NCBI GenBank assembly: GCA_019118325.1
Contig: DWZE01000138.1
Coordinates: 1 to 52,178, forward strand
Length of the DNA stretch: 52,178 bases
Reading direction: 5' to 3'
Origin: Candidatus Bacteroides intestinavium
Lineage (GTDB): Bacteria > Bacteroidota > Bacteroidia > Bacteroidales > Bacteroidaceae
Within the stretch, counting starts at the first letter, position 1, and the number at the start of each line of letters is the position of its first letter. The position numbers and the translations under genes were made by a program. Below the pieces are notes generated by a model, which saw only the letters and a program-made list of their open reading frames with translations, made no database searches and was not told where the DNA came from. Below, one piece after another: positions 36,419 through 45,635 of this stretch.

Positions 36419-37441
36419 ATGGGTTTATTCTCTTTCACACAAGAAATAGCGATGGACCTGGGTACCGCCAATACCATCATCACCTGCAATGGGAAGATTG
36501 TAGTCGATGAGCCGTCGGTGGTGGCTTTGGATCGTCGTACGGACAAAATGATTGCCGTGGGTGAGAAGGCAAAAATGATGCACGAAAAGACTCACGAGAA
36601 CATACGCACTATCCGTCCTCTGCGCAACGGTGTGATTGCCGACTTCTATGCTTGCGAACAGATGATACGTGGTTTGGTAAAAATGGTGAACCGCAAGGGA
36701 CGCCTCTTTTCGCCTTCGCTTCGTATGGTCATTGGGGTGCCTTCCGGCAGTACGGAGGTAGAACTGCGCGCTGTGCGCGACTCTGCGGAACATGCCGGAG
36801 GACGTGACGTTTACCTCATATTCGAACCCATGGCAGCCGCCATTGGCATTGGCATTGACGTGGAGGCACCGGAAGGGAATATGATTGTCGATATAGGCGG
36901 CGGCTCTACGGAAATCGCAGTCATTTCCTTGGGCGGTATCGTCAGCAACAATTCTATCCGCATCGCGGGCGACGATTTGACTGCCGACATTCAGGAATAC
37001 ATGAGCCGCCAGCATAATGTCAAGGTCAGTGAGCGTATGGCCGAGCGCATCAAGATACACGTGGGCGCAGCCCTTACCGAACTGGGTGAGGATGCTCCCG
37101 AGGATTATATCGTTCATGGCCCGAACCGCATCACCGCCCTTCCTATGGAAGTGCCTGTTTGTTATCAGGAGATTGCTCATTGCCTGGAGAAATCCATCTC
37201 GAAAATTGAGACGGCCGTGCTCAGCGCATTGGAGAATACCCCTCCTGAGCTGTATGCCGACATTGTGCACAATGGCATTTACCTGGCCGGCGGGGGCGCT
37301 TTACTGCGCGGACTGGACAAACGCCTGACGGACAAGATAAACATCCCCTTCCACATCGCAGAAGATCCGTTGCATGCCGTGGCCAAGGGTACAGGAGTGG
37401 CTTTGAAGAACGTGGATAAGTTCTCGTTCCTGATGAGATAA
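36419..37441 (+). CDS. mreB: Rod shape-determining protein MreB
   Basis: A 340-residue bacterial actin that polymerises under the membrane and guides lateral wall synthesis. Actin-fold motifs: phosphate-1 MDLGTANTIIT near residue 12, GVPSGSTEVELRAVRDSAEHAGG, phosphate-2 IVDIGGGSTEIAVISLGG and the adenosine block YLAGGGALLRGLDKRL. The N-terminus (MGLFSFTQEIA) is the membrane-binding type. First gene of mreB-mreC-mreD-mrdA-rodA, with gaps of 12 to 23 bp, so surely one operon. Confidence 0.97.
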   Translation: MGLFSFTQEIAMDLGTANTIITCNGKIVVDEPSVVALDRRTDKMIAVGEKAKMMHEKTHENIRTIRPLRNGVIADFYACEQMIRGLVKMVNRKGRLFSPSLRMVIGVPSGSTEVELRAVRDSAEHAGGRDVYLIFEPMAAAIGIGIDVEAPEGNMIVDIGGGSTEIAVISLGGIVSNNSIRIAGDDLTADIQEYMSRQHNVKVSERMAERIKIHVGAALTELGEDAPEDYIVHGPNRITALPMEVPVCYQEIAHCLEKSISKIETAVLSALENTPPELYADIVHNGIYLAGGGALLRGLDKRLTDKINIPFHIAEDPLHAVAKGTGVALKNVDKFSFLMR

Positions 37442-37453
37442 CCAAGGTGGATT

Positions 37454-38299
37454 ATGCGCAACCTGCTGAACTTCTTGGTGAGATACAATTACTGGTTCCT
37501 CTTCATTCTGCTGGAGGTAGCCAGTTTTGTTTTGTTGTTTCGGTTCAACCGGTATCAGCAAAGCGTATTTTTCACTTCTGCCAATGCTGTGGCGGGCAAG
37601 CTCTATGAAATGACAGGCAGCGTCGCTTCCTATTTCCACCTGAAGGAGGTCAATGAGGATTTGCTGGATCATAACATCCGTTTGGAGCAGCGTGTGGCTT
37701 TGCTGGAGGCGGCTCTGCTGGATGCGCATTCGGATACGGCCTCCTTTCGCAGTCTTGATTCTGTCCCTGCCGGTACGGGCTATTCGCTGTTCAAGGCACG
37801 GGTTATCAAGAATAGCCTGAACCGTTTGGACAATTACCTCACCCTGGATCGCGGATCTGCCGACAGTATCCTTCCGGAAATGGGAGTGGTGGACGCCAAC
37901 GGCGTGGTGGGCATTGTCTACAAGACCACACCTCATTATTCATTGGTCATCTCGCTGCTGAACAGTAAGTCCAGTCTGAGCTGCAAGATACAGGGAAGCG
38001 GCTATTTCGGCTATTTGAAATGGGAAGGAGGCGACTCGCAATATGCTTGGTTGCGTGATTTGCCCCGTCATGCAGAGTTTAGCGTGGGCGACACGGTAGT
38101 CACGAGCGGATATTCTGCCGTTTTCCCGCCGGGATTGTTGGTGGGCTATGTCGAAGAGATGTCCGACTCGCATGACGGTTTGTCCTATCTGTTGAAGATA
38201 CGTCTGGCAGCCGATTTCGGGCGTATTAGTGACGTGCGTGTCATAGCCAACCACGGACGGCCGGAACTGCGGAAACTGGACGGGCTTCAGAATGATTAA
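37454..38299 (+). CDS. mreC: Rod shape-determining protein MreC
   Basis: A 281-residue bitopic protein of the elongasome: one N-terminal helix (about 12-31), a coiled coil (about 60-90), then the beta-barrel MreC core, with the landmarks LDRGSADSILPEMGVVDANGVVGIV and GDTVVTSGYSAVFPPGLLVGYV. MreC links MreB to the periplasmic PBP2. Confidence 0.95.
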   Translation: MRNLLNFLVRYNYWFLFILLEVASFVLLFRFNRYQQSVFFTSANAVAGKLYEMTGSVASYFHLKEVNEDLLDHNIRLEQRVALLEAALLDAHSDTASFRSLDSVPAGTGYSLFKARVIKNSLNRLDNYLTLDRGSADSILPEMGVVDANGVVGIVYKTTPHYSLVISLLNSKSSLSCKIQGSGYFGYLKWEGGDSQYAWLRDLPRHAEFSVGDTVVTSGYSAVFPPGLLVGYVEEMSDSHDGLSYLLKIRLAADFGRISDVRVIANHGRPELRKLDGLQND

Positions 38300-38322
38300 T
38301 TTTCTAAAAAATACCAGATGTA

Positions 38323-38826
38323 GTGATTCAAGACTATCTCCATAAATCGGCTTGGTTCATCGGACTGCTGCTGTTGCAGGTGCTGGTGCTGAACAACGTG
38401 TATATACTGGATGGTTATGCCACCCCCCTCCTTTATATCTACCTGGTGCTGAAGATGAACTCGGACGTATCACGCAATGCATTGATGGGGTGGGCCTTTG
38501 CCTTGGGACTGGCTGTAGATCTTTTTTCGGACACGCCGGGTATGAATGCTGCCGCTACCACGTTGTTGGCTTTTGTACGCCCTGGCGTGTTGCGCTTGTT
38601 CACATTGCGCGATGTATCGGGGGCTTATGTCCCGTCGGCAGGGGTGATGGGGACGGCTTCCTACTTGAAGTATGCAGTGGTCTGCGTGCTGCTGCACCAT
38701 GCAGTGTTGCTGTCATTGGAATATTTTTCGGTAGCAAACATTGTGGGGGTATTGTTGCGTGTGCCGGCCAGCGTCTTGCTGACTTTACTTTGTGTCTTGG
38801 CTTTGGATGCCATACGGAAAAAATAG
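38323..38826 (+). CDS. mreD: Rod shape-determining protein MreD
   Basis: A 167-residue membrane protein with about five helices. It starts with GTG at 38323; the nearest ATG, 5 bp upstream, is followed at once by a stop codon in its own frame. Only weak motifs exist in this family; the call rests on size, hydrophobicity and its place between mreC and mrdA. Confidence 0.88.
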   Translation: MIQDYLHKSAWFIGLLLLQVLVLNNVYILDGYATPLLYIYLVLKMNSDVSRNALMGWAFALGLAVDLFSDTPGMNAAATTLLAFVRPGVLRLFTLRDVSGAYVPSAGVMGTASYLKYAVVCVLLHHAVLLSLEYFSVANIVGVLLRVPASVLLTLLCVLALDAIRKK

Positions 38827-38847
38827 GTTGCACGGAAAGGGAAGATT

Positions 38848-40719
38848 ATGGCAAAAGACTATGATTTGGAAAAACGGAAGTATGTGATAGGTGCAACGGC
38901 CATCCTCATCGTTCTTGTCTATGTGGTCCGGTTGTTCGATTTGCAGATACTGACGGACGAGTACAAAAGATATGCAGACAATAACGCTTTCCTCAATCAA
39001 GTCCAGTATCCGTCGCGTGGTGCCATTTATGACCGGAATGGCAAACTGCTGGTTTTTAATCAGCCGGCTTATGACGTGACATTTGTCCCCCGTGAGGTGA
39101 CAAATCTGGATACCGCCGACTTCTGCGAGACGCTCAACATCACTCGTGAACAATTTGACCAGTTGATGGCCGATGTCAAAGACCGCCGCAAGAACCCTGG
39201 CTATTCGCGTTATACACAGCAGGTGTTTATGACTCAGTTGTCGGCCGAGGAGTGCGGCGTGTTTCAAGAGAAATTGTATAAATTCCCAGGCTTTTCTGTC
39301 CAGAGGCGTACCATCCGCCAATATTCCTATAATGCAGCGGGACATGCCTTGGGAGACATCGGCGAGGTGTCCCGCCGTGACATTGAGAAAGACGATTATT
39401 ATCGTAGTGGCGACTACATTGGCAAACAGGGCATAGAGAAGAGTTATGAGAAATACCTGCGCGGCGAGAAGGGTGTCGAGATATTGTTGCGCGATGCCCA
39501 TGGGCGTATTCAGGGACATTATATGGATGGCAAGCTGGACAAGCCTTCCGTGCCGGGGAAAAACCTGAAACTCGGCATCGACATCGACTTGCAGCTGCTG
39601 GGCGAGCGTCTGATGCAGAACAAGATTGGTTCCATCGTGGCCATTGAGCCTAAGACGGGCGAGATACTCTGCATGGTTTCGTCTCCGACCTTTGATCCTC
39701 ATTTGCTGATTGGCCGTCAGCGTGGGCGCAACCATAATATGCTGCAACAGGACAAACAGAAGCCTTTATTGAACCGTGCCATTATGGGGACGTATCCTCC
39801 CGGCTCCACTTTTAAGACGGCACAGGCGTTGACCTTTCTGCAGGAAGGCATTGTCAGCAAGGAGACGCCTTCTTATCCCTGTTCACACGGTTTTATTCAC
39901 CGGGGCTTGCGTGTAGGATGTCACGGTCACGCTTCGCCGTTGCCCTTAGTGCCGGCCATTGCCACCTCTTGTAATGCCTATTTTTGTTGGGGACTCTATC
40001 ATATGTTTGGTGATAAGAAATATGGCTCCCCCCAGGATGCCATCACCGTATGGAAGGACCACATGGTGGCGCAGGGGTTCGGCTATCGGCTGGGCACAGA
40101 TTTGCCTGGTGAACAGCGGGGACTTATTCCCAATGCCCAGTTTTATGACAAGGCCTATCGTGGCTCGTGGAATGGATTGACCGTCATCAGCATTGCCATC
40201 GGGCAAGGTGAAATCCTGACCACTCCCTTGCAGATAGCCAATCTGGGAGCTACTATTGCCAACCGTGGCTGGTTCATCACTCCCCATATCGTAAAGGAAA
40301 TAGAGGACAACAGCCTGGACAGCCTGTATGTCACTCCCCGCCATACTGGCATTGATCGTGAATATTACAACTGGGTGGTCGAAGGGATGAGGGCCGCAGT
40401 CACCGGAAGCACCGGCAGTGGCACGTGTCGTTTGGTGGGTACTTATTTGCCGGATGTGGAAGCCTGCGGCAAGACCGGGACCGCCCAAAATCCGCATGGC
40501 AAGGACCACTCGGTATTCATGGGGTTTGCTCCGATGGACGATCCGCAGATAGCCATTGTGGTTTACGTGGAGAACGGTGGCTGGGGTGCCACTTATGGTG
40601 TGCCCATCGGTGCTTTGATGATGGATCAATATTTGCACGGTCATTTGTCGCCAGAGAATGAATTGCGCGCCGAAGAGTTCAGCAAGCGGGTGGTCATGTA
40701 TGGTGAGGCGGATCGTTAG
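38848..40719 (+). CDS. mrdA: Penicillin-binding protein 2 (elongation transpeptidase)
   Basis: A 623-residue class B PBP that cross-links peptidoglycan during side-wall growth. One N-terminal anchor helix (about 12-30), dimerisation domain (VQYPSRGAIYDRNGKLLVFN, YDVTFVPREV) and transpeptidase domain: catalytic Ser320 in GSTFK, SCN, and KTGTAQNPHGKDHSVF. The C-terminal tail is short. Partner of RodA, encoded 21 bp downstream. Confidence 0.96.
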   Translation: MAKDYDLEKRKYVIGATAILIVLVYVVRLFDLQILTDEYKRYADNNAFLNQVQYPSRGAIYDRNGKLLVFNQPAYDVTFVPREVTNLDTADFCETLNITREQFDQLMADVKDRRKNPGYSRYTQQVFMTQLSAEECGVFQEKLYKFPGFSVQRRTIRQYSYNAAGHALGDIGEVSRRDIEKDDYYRSGDYIGKQGIEKSYEKYLRGEKGVEILLRDAHGRIQGHYMDGKLDKPSVPGKNLKLGIDIDLQLLGERLMQNKIGSIVAIEPKTGEILCMVSSPTFDPHLLIGRQRGRNHNMLQQDKQKPLLNRAIMGTYPPGSTFKTAQALTFLQEGIVSKETPSYPCSHGFIHRGLRVGCHGHASPLPLVPAIATSCNAYFCWGLYHMFGDKKYGSPQDAITVWKDHMVAQGFGYRLGTDLPGEQRGLIPNAQFYDKAYRGSWNGLTVISIAIGQGEILTTPLQIANLGATIANRGWFITPHIVKEIEDNSLDSLYVTPRHTGIDREYYNWVVEGMRAAVTGSTGSGTCRLVGTYLPDVEACGKTGTAQNPHGKDHSVFMGFAPMDDPQIAIVVYVENGGWGATYGVPIGALMMDQYLHGHLSPENELRAEEFSKRVVMYGEADR

Positions 40720-40740
40720 AAAGAAAGGAAGGCGATTGAG

Positions 40741-42195
40741 ATGAGAAGGCAAGATTCTATATGGAAGTCATTGGACTGGGTCACGATTGTACTCTATCTG
40801 CTGTTGGTGACGTTTGGCTGGTTTAGTATTTGCGGTGCCAGCTATGACTATAGTGAGCACGACCTGCTGGATTTCTCCACCCGTGCGGGTAAGCAGTTCG
40901 TGTGGATTATTTGTTCTTTTGGGCTGGGGTTTGTACTGCTGATGCTGGACGATTTGTTCTATGATACTTTCGCTTACCTCATTTACGGTCTGTTATTGGT
41001 GCTGTTGGTGGTCACCATTTTCATTGCGCCGGATACGAAAGGTTCGCGCTCATGGCTCATCTTGGGACCTGTCAGCCTGCAACCGGCCGAATTTGCCAAA
41101 TTCGCGACAGCCCTGGCGCTGGCCAAGTGCATGAATGCCTATGGCTTTGTACTGAAGACATGGAAGAATGCGCTCATTGTGGGGGGGGTGATACTTGTGC
41201 CCATGTTGCTCATCATCATGCAGCGTGAGACAGGCTCTGCATTGGTTTACCTGGCCTTTTTCCTGATGCTCTACCGGGAGGGAATGCCCGGTGTGGTACT
41301 GTTTGCGGGCGTGTGTGCGGTGCTCTATTTTGTATTGGGCATCCGCTATGCCGAGGTGATGCTGGCTGACACACCGACGCCGTTGGGTCAGTTCCTGGTA
41401 CTGACGTTGATATTGCTGTTCGCGGCGGGGATGTCGTGGGTATACGGACGTCGTCCGGCGGCGGCTCGGATGATGGCTTTCGTTACTATAGGTGTGTTGG
41501 TCGTGTCACTGGCTGTGTCCGAGTTTATCGTGCCGTTCAATCTGGTTTGGGTACTTTGGGGACTGTGTGTATTGACCGTCGGCTATCTGCTTTATCTGGC
41601 GTTGCAAACGCGTCGGAGCGGTTATTTATTGGTGGCAGTCTTTTCCCTTTGTTCCTTCGGCTTCCTTTACAGCAGCGACCATGTATTCAACAGCGTGTTG
41701 GAGGAGCATCAGCAAGTGCGCATCAAGGTATTGCTGGGATTGGAGGAAGACCTTAGCGGGGCGGGATATAACGTCAATCAGTCCAAGATAGCCATCGGGT
41801 CGGGTGGCCTGACAGGCAAAGGTTTTCTGAATGGCACGCAGACCAAGCTGAAGTACGTTCCGGAACAGGACACCGACTTCATATTCTGCACCGTGGGCGA
41901 GGAAGAAGGCTTCTTGGGCTCGGCCGCTGTGTTGCTGCTTTTTCTCATCCTGATTTTACGCCTTATTGTTCTGGCCGAGCGGCAGCCCACTACCTTTGGC
42001 CGCGTTTATGGCTATTCGGTGCTTAGCATATTCCTGTTTCATGTCTTTATCAATATCGGTATGGTGCTGGGGTTGACGCCGGTCATTGGCATTCCCTTGC
42101 CTTTCTTCAGCTACGGCGGTTCATCGTTGTGGGGATTCTCCATCCTGCTATTTATCTTTCTGCGTATAGATGCAGGGCGCGATGCGCGTAAGTAA
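40741..42195 (+). CDS. rodA: Rod shape-determining protein RodA (SEDS glycosyltransferase)
   Basis: A 484-residue SEDS peptidoglycan polymerase with about ten or more helices. Motifs: GSRSWLILGPVSLQPAEFAK, QRETGSALVYLAFFLMLYREG, and near the end GSGGLTGKGFLNGTQTKL, PEQDTDFIFCTVGEEEGFLG and GIPLPFFSYGGSS. Compared with E. coli RodA (about 370 residues) there is an insertion of about 90 residues in the middle with three extra hydrophobic stretches (about 215-310), as in Bacteroides homologues. Last gene of the mre operon. Confidence 0.95.
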   Translation: MRRQDSIWKSLDWVTIVLYLLLVTFGWFSICGASYDYSEHDLLDFSTRAGKQFVWIICSFGLGFVLLMLDDLFYDTFAYLIYGLLLVLLVVTIFIAPDTKGSRSWLILGPVSLQPAEFAKFATALALAKCMNAYGFVLKTWKNALIVGGVILVPMLLIIMQRETGSALVYLAFFLMLYREGMPGVVLFAGVCAVLYFVLGIRYAEVMLADTPTPLGQFLVLTLILLFAAGMSWVYGRRPAAARMMAFVTIGVLVVSLAVSEFIVPFNLVWVLWGLCVLTVGYLLYLALQTRRSGYLLVAVFSLCSFGFLYSSDHVFNSVLEEHQQVRIKVLLGLEEDLSGAGYNVNQSKIAIGSGGLTGKGFLNGTQTKLKYVPEQDTDFIFCTVGEEEGFLGSAAVLLLFLILILRLIVLAERQPTTFGRVYGYSVLSIFLFHVFINIGMVLGLTPVIGIPLPFFSYGGSSLWGFSILLFIFLRIDAGRDARK

Positions 42196-42641
42196 TCGCC
42201 GGAGGTAATCATTCTCTTTTTGACGGACACGTATGTGGCTGTCCGTCCATTGTGACGATTACATTACAAATGTTACTACTTGATTTCGAAATGCAAGCAA
42301 ATGCTTTGTGTTTTTGCTCCACCGACAATTGGGATTCATCATCTTCATAAATTTATCATGGGCCTGTTTAAATTTGCTTTTGTAAGGCTGCTATACTTCA
42401 ACCGACATAGAAACAATGATAAATGGAAAAGTATCCAATAATACTTGACCATAAGAGCTTGCTCATATTTGCTTCTCATTTTCTGTTTAGGCAATCGGTG
42501 GATATTTCATTACCTAAATTTGTATTCTTCATGAACGCATTTGTGACTATATAGAGTCCTAAACATGATATGAAAAATGCTACTCATAACTATACATTTG
42601 TTTGTAGTTATTCAAATATACAATTTGGTCAACGGTACAAA
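42196..42641. other. AT-rich gap between rodA and gldH, no gene recognised
   Basis: This 446-bp space separates two converging operons. GACGGACA (42222-42229) and TGTCCGTC (42240-42247) form a stem-loop that could end rodA or, with the A run on the other strand, gldH transcripts. The rest is AT-rich with only very short frames, which might be decayed coding DNA. Nothing else is seen. Confidence 0.5.
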
Positions 42642-43130
42642 CTACCAAGTTTCCCCCATTCTCCTCACATACACACCTACGTCATTCACACCAGGCAAAA
42701 GACTATCTGCCAAGGCCGGCTGAAGGTGCAGTTGCAAGGTGTCTTTTCTTCCTACAGACAAAAAGACAACAGGAGAAGAAACCGTACGAAGATCTCCCCA
42801 CCCCTTGCCTACCCAATTGCCCCAGACATCTGCTACAGGAATGGAAAGCGTGTCACGCCAAAGAATGGAATCATGTGCCGTGGCCAAAGTCATATCGACA
42901 GGCAAATCCGTATAAGGAAAATCCAGCCGATGACGCAACTCAACCGAGAAGGCATAGGAAGCCGTCGTATCCGGCAGATTAAATAAGAACCTCAAGGTAT
43001 CATCACGCTCCCACCCTGTTTCTGCAACAGGGTGGAAAACATGATAAACATCCTCGGAATTACAAGCTCCCAACACTCCACACCAAAGAGTCATCACACC
43101 GAACAGCTTAAGATTAAACCGGATTTTCAT
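42642..43130 (-). CDS. gldH: Gliding motility lipoprotein GldH homologue
   Basis: A 162-residue lipoprotein: signal peptide with Cys23 in VLGAC. The family pattern includes YHVFHPVAETGWERDDTLRFLF and DTASYAFSVELRHR. GldH belongs to the lipoproteins needed for gliding in Flavobacterium; in non-gliding Bacteroides it persists with an unclear envelope role. I start at MKIRFNL (43128-43130), which overlaps ricT by 17 bp; the longer frame adds 31 residues without a proper signal peptide. Confidence 0.88.
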   Translation of the reverse strand: MKIRFNLKLFGVMTLWCGVLGACNSEDVYHVFHPVAETGWERDDTLRFLFNLPDTTASYAFSVELRHRLDFPYTDLPVDMTLATAHDSILWRDTLSIPVADVWGNWVGKGWGDLRTVSSPVVFLSVGRKDTLQLHLQPALADSLLPGVNDVGVYVRRMGETW

Positions 43131-44460
43131 TGTTCGGCTGCGGATTGGCTGGTTTGGCAGAAGGATTTTTTCCCTCCTGCGGTTTCTTGGATTTCTTATT
43201 GCCGGCAGACTGCGGTTTGGCACCCGCGGCAGGTTTAGATTTGTCTTGCCGAGGAGGTTGTGCCTTGGATTGCTGAGACTTAGGCTGCTGTCCCTGCGGA
43301 TTTCCCTGAGCCGCCGATTGCGACTTCTTTTTCTTCTTACTTTTACTTTTCTTACTGCGGTCGAAACGCGTCAATTCTTCTTGCTCCACCAAATCTACAG
43401 GCATTTTTGGGGAAGCAGCAGAAGCCCCTTCCGCCAGGCTATCCGGCTTTTCCCCGCGCTTATTCATATTGATTACCTGGAAAGCACGTCGGCCACTAAT
43501 AGTAATCGCATTGGCCAATACCGACTTATCAGTGGAGTAAGTCACTTGATTACTGAGAATATCTGTTTTGAAACAATAATAAACGGCATCTTTCGTTTCC
43601 AAGACCATCTCTTTGGACGGAAGCCGCTTCTGAGCCTCTACATAGGCATCAACCTCATAATTCAGACAACATTTCAACTTAGCACACTGTCCGGCAAGTT
43701 TTTGCGGGTTCAAGGCAATATCTTGGTAGCGGGCAGCAGTAGTAGCCACAGATACGAAAGAGGTCATCCACGTTGCACAACACAACTCACGACCACAAGG
43801 GCCAATCCCTCCGATGCGGCCGGCCTCCTGACGCGCACCAATCTGCTTCATTTCAATACGCACCCGAAAGACTTCTGCCAAAACCTTGATGAGCTGACGA
43901 AAATCCACACGCCCCTCAGCTATATAATAGAAAATAGCCTTGTTGCCATCGCCCTGATACTCCACATCTCCAATCTTCATATCCAACTTCAAGTCCTTAG
44001 CTATCTGCCTCGAACGAATCATCGTGTCATGCTCACGCGCCTTTGCCTCCCGATACTTGTCCATATCCGTAGATTTTGCTTTACGATAAATACGTTTCAA
44101 TTCGGTATCTGGCTTCAGGTTGGCTTTGCGAATTTGCAGAGGAACCAGACGGCCGGTTAAGGTCACCGTACCGATATCATGCCCCGGCGTTGCCTCAACA
44201 GCCACAATATCACCCTTTTCCAAAGGGATACGGTTGGAATTACGAAAATAACCTTTGCGCGTATTCTTAAACTGCACTTCCACCAAGTCACACTCATCGG
44301 CATTACCAGGGATATCGGCTAACCAATCGTAAGTATTCAATTGCTTATCCTGCCTGCCACAACTCTTGCCACACAAACTACCGCCGCCATAGTGCAAGAA
44401 AAAAGGATGATTTGTCGCTGCCTCCGGCTGCTTTATATTATCTTCATTTTCGTTTATCAT
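43114..44460 (-). CDS. ricT: PSP1-domain protein, RicT-like
   Basis: A 448-residue protein with the PSP1 domain (about residues 55-275). Conserved Cys: PCGRELCC (222, 227, 228) and CAKLKCC (259, 264, 265), the Fe-S binding set of RicT (YaaT) from Bacillus, plus two N-terminal Cys at 30 and 34. In Bacillus RicT works with RicA and RicF on RNA cleavage and development; no partner is seen here. The C-terminal ~95 residues are a disordered Lys/Gln/Pro tail with a KKSKSKKKKK run. The gene lies between holB (15-bp gap) and gldH (overlap), an arrangement that recalls the yaaT-holB link in Firmicutes. Confidence 0.9.
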   Translation of the reverse strand: MINENEDNIKQPEAATNHPFFLHYGGGSLCGKSCGRQDKQLNTYDWLADIPGNADECDLVEVQFKNTRKGYFRNSNRIPLEKGDIVAVEATPGHDIGTVTLTGRLVPLQIRKANLKPDTELKRIYRKAKSTDMDKYREAKAREHDTMIRSRQIAKDLKLDMKIGDVEYQGDGNKAIFYYIAEGRVDFRQLIKVLAEVFRVRIEMKQIGARQEAGRIGGIGPCGRELCCATWMTSFVSVATTAARYQDIALNPQKLAGQCAKLKCCLNYEVDAYVEAQKRLPSKEMVLETKDAVYYCFKTDILSNQVTYSTDKSVLANAITISGRRAFQVINMNKRGEKPDSLAEGASAASPKMPVDLVEQEELTRFDRSKKSKSKKKKKSQSAAQGNPQGQQPKSQQSKAQPPRQDKSKPAAGAKPQSAGNKKSKKPQEGKNPSAKPANPQPNNENPV

Positions 44461-44475
44461 ATCATTGAATAAAGT

Positions 44476-45603
44476 TTATTGTTTTAGTAACATAATCATC
44501 TTGAGTGCAAAATCAAAGAAAACCATTCTGGGGTTGACATTCTGCACAATATGCAACTGAGCCTCGGACAACTCTTCCATAATCCCCACCACATTACGCT
44601 CATTGACAAATGGAGCAAAGCGGATAGCGAAGTTCTCCTCAGGCCGGGTCAAATAATTCATCTCCGGTTGATGCAAATTATAAATGAAGTTCTCACGGAT
44701 CATACGCTGACAATAATCCAGAAAATTCTTTTGCCGTTCCCTCCCCAAGCCGGCAACCTGCTCACTCCATTGCTTCAACTCACGTATCTTGCGTTGCCAA
44801 GCCAAACGCATCAAGCTGACAAAGAGGTCGAAAAACAGTTGGTTTTCCTCGTTTAGGCTGATAGTTTCCAAAGCTTTGATAAAACTTCCATTGGCCATAT
44901 GTGCTATGGCATCCGCATCAGCAGATTGCACGGCATACTTATCGCGCAAGGCCAAAGCGATGTCTGCTTCGGCTATACGGGGAACACTAAAGCGTTGCGT
45001 ACGGCTCAAAATAGTGCTCAGAAGTTGCTCTGGCATTTCGCTCACTAACAGGAAAAGAGTTTTCTCCGGTGGTTCTTCCAGCAATTTCAACAATTTGTTG
45101 GCGCAAGCCTCATGCATCTTCTCGGGCAACCAAATTATTGTAATTTTATAGCCGCCCTCCACAGACTTTAAGCTAAGCTTACGCGTGATTTCATCGCTTT
45201 CGCGGGCATAAATAAGCGCCTGTCCATTCTCTGCTCCCATCGCCGACAACCAATGTGGCAAGGCAAAATAAGGATTCTTCATCAACAGATGCCGCCAGTC
45301 GGCCAGATAATCATCACACACCTCCTTTTTCCCCTTGACACTCTTGACGATAGGAAACATGAAATGCACATCCGGATGCACCAGTTTATTCCACTTCACA
45401 CAAGAAGGACACGTACCACAAGCACCCTCAGGCCCCGGATTCGTACAGCACAAATATTTCGCATAAGCCAAAGCCAGCGGCAACTTACCCGCACCTTCAG
45501 ACCCGCAAAACAATTGAGCATGCGGAATGCGCCCTTCCCCTGCTTCTTGCAGAAGCCGTTGTTTGGCTGCTTCCTGACCTATGACATCGCGAAAGTCGAA
45601 CAT
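44476..45603 (-). CDS. holB: DNA polymerase III delta prime subunit
   Basis: A 375-residue clamp-loader subunit. N-terminal AAA+ fold: VIGQEAAKQRLLQ, a P-loop-like GSEGAGKL (with Leu after the Lys, so ATP binding may be poor, as in delta prime), zinc Cys in CGTCPSC, NKLLKLLEEPPEKTLFLL and TILSRTQRF. The C-terminal collar domain follows. It partners DnaX, encoded at 32.7 kb. It starts 32 bp after metF. Confidence 0.92.
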   Translation of the reverse strand: MFDFRDVIGQEAAKQRLLQEAGEGRIPHAQLFCGSEGAGKLPLALAYAKYLCCTNPGPEGACGTCPSCVKWNKLVHPDVHFMFPIVKSVKGKKEVCDDYLADWRHLLMKNPYFALPHWLSAMGAENGQALIYARESDEITRKLSLKSVEGGYKITIIWLPEKMHEACANKLLKLLEEPPEKTLFLLVSEMPEQLLSTILSRTQRFSVPRIAEADIALALRDKYAVQSADADAIAHMANGSFIKALETISLNEENQLFFDLFVSLMRLAWQRKIRELKQWSEQVAGLGRERQKNFLDYCQRMIRENFIYNLHQPEMNYLTRPEENFAIRFAPFVNERNVVGIMEELSEAQLHIVQNVNPRMVFFDFALKMIMLLKQ

Positions 45604-45635
45604 CGTTTCCTTCTCCTATGACTATGCTATAACCA

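Noticed and set aside
42357..42440. 27-codon ORF and short minus-strand frames in the rodA-gldH gap
   Set aside because: Too short, no promoter-start arrangement and no recognisable sequence; left as possible decayed DNA.
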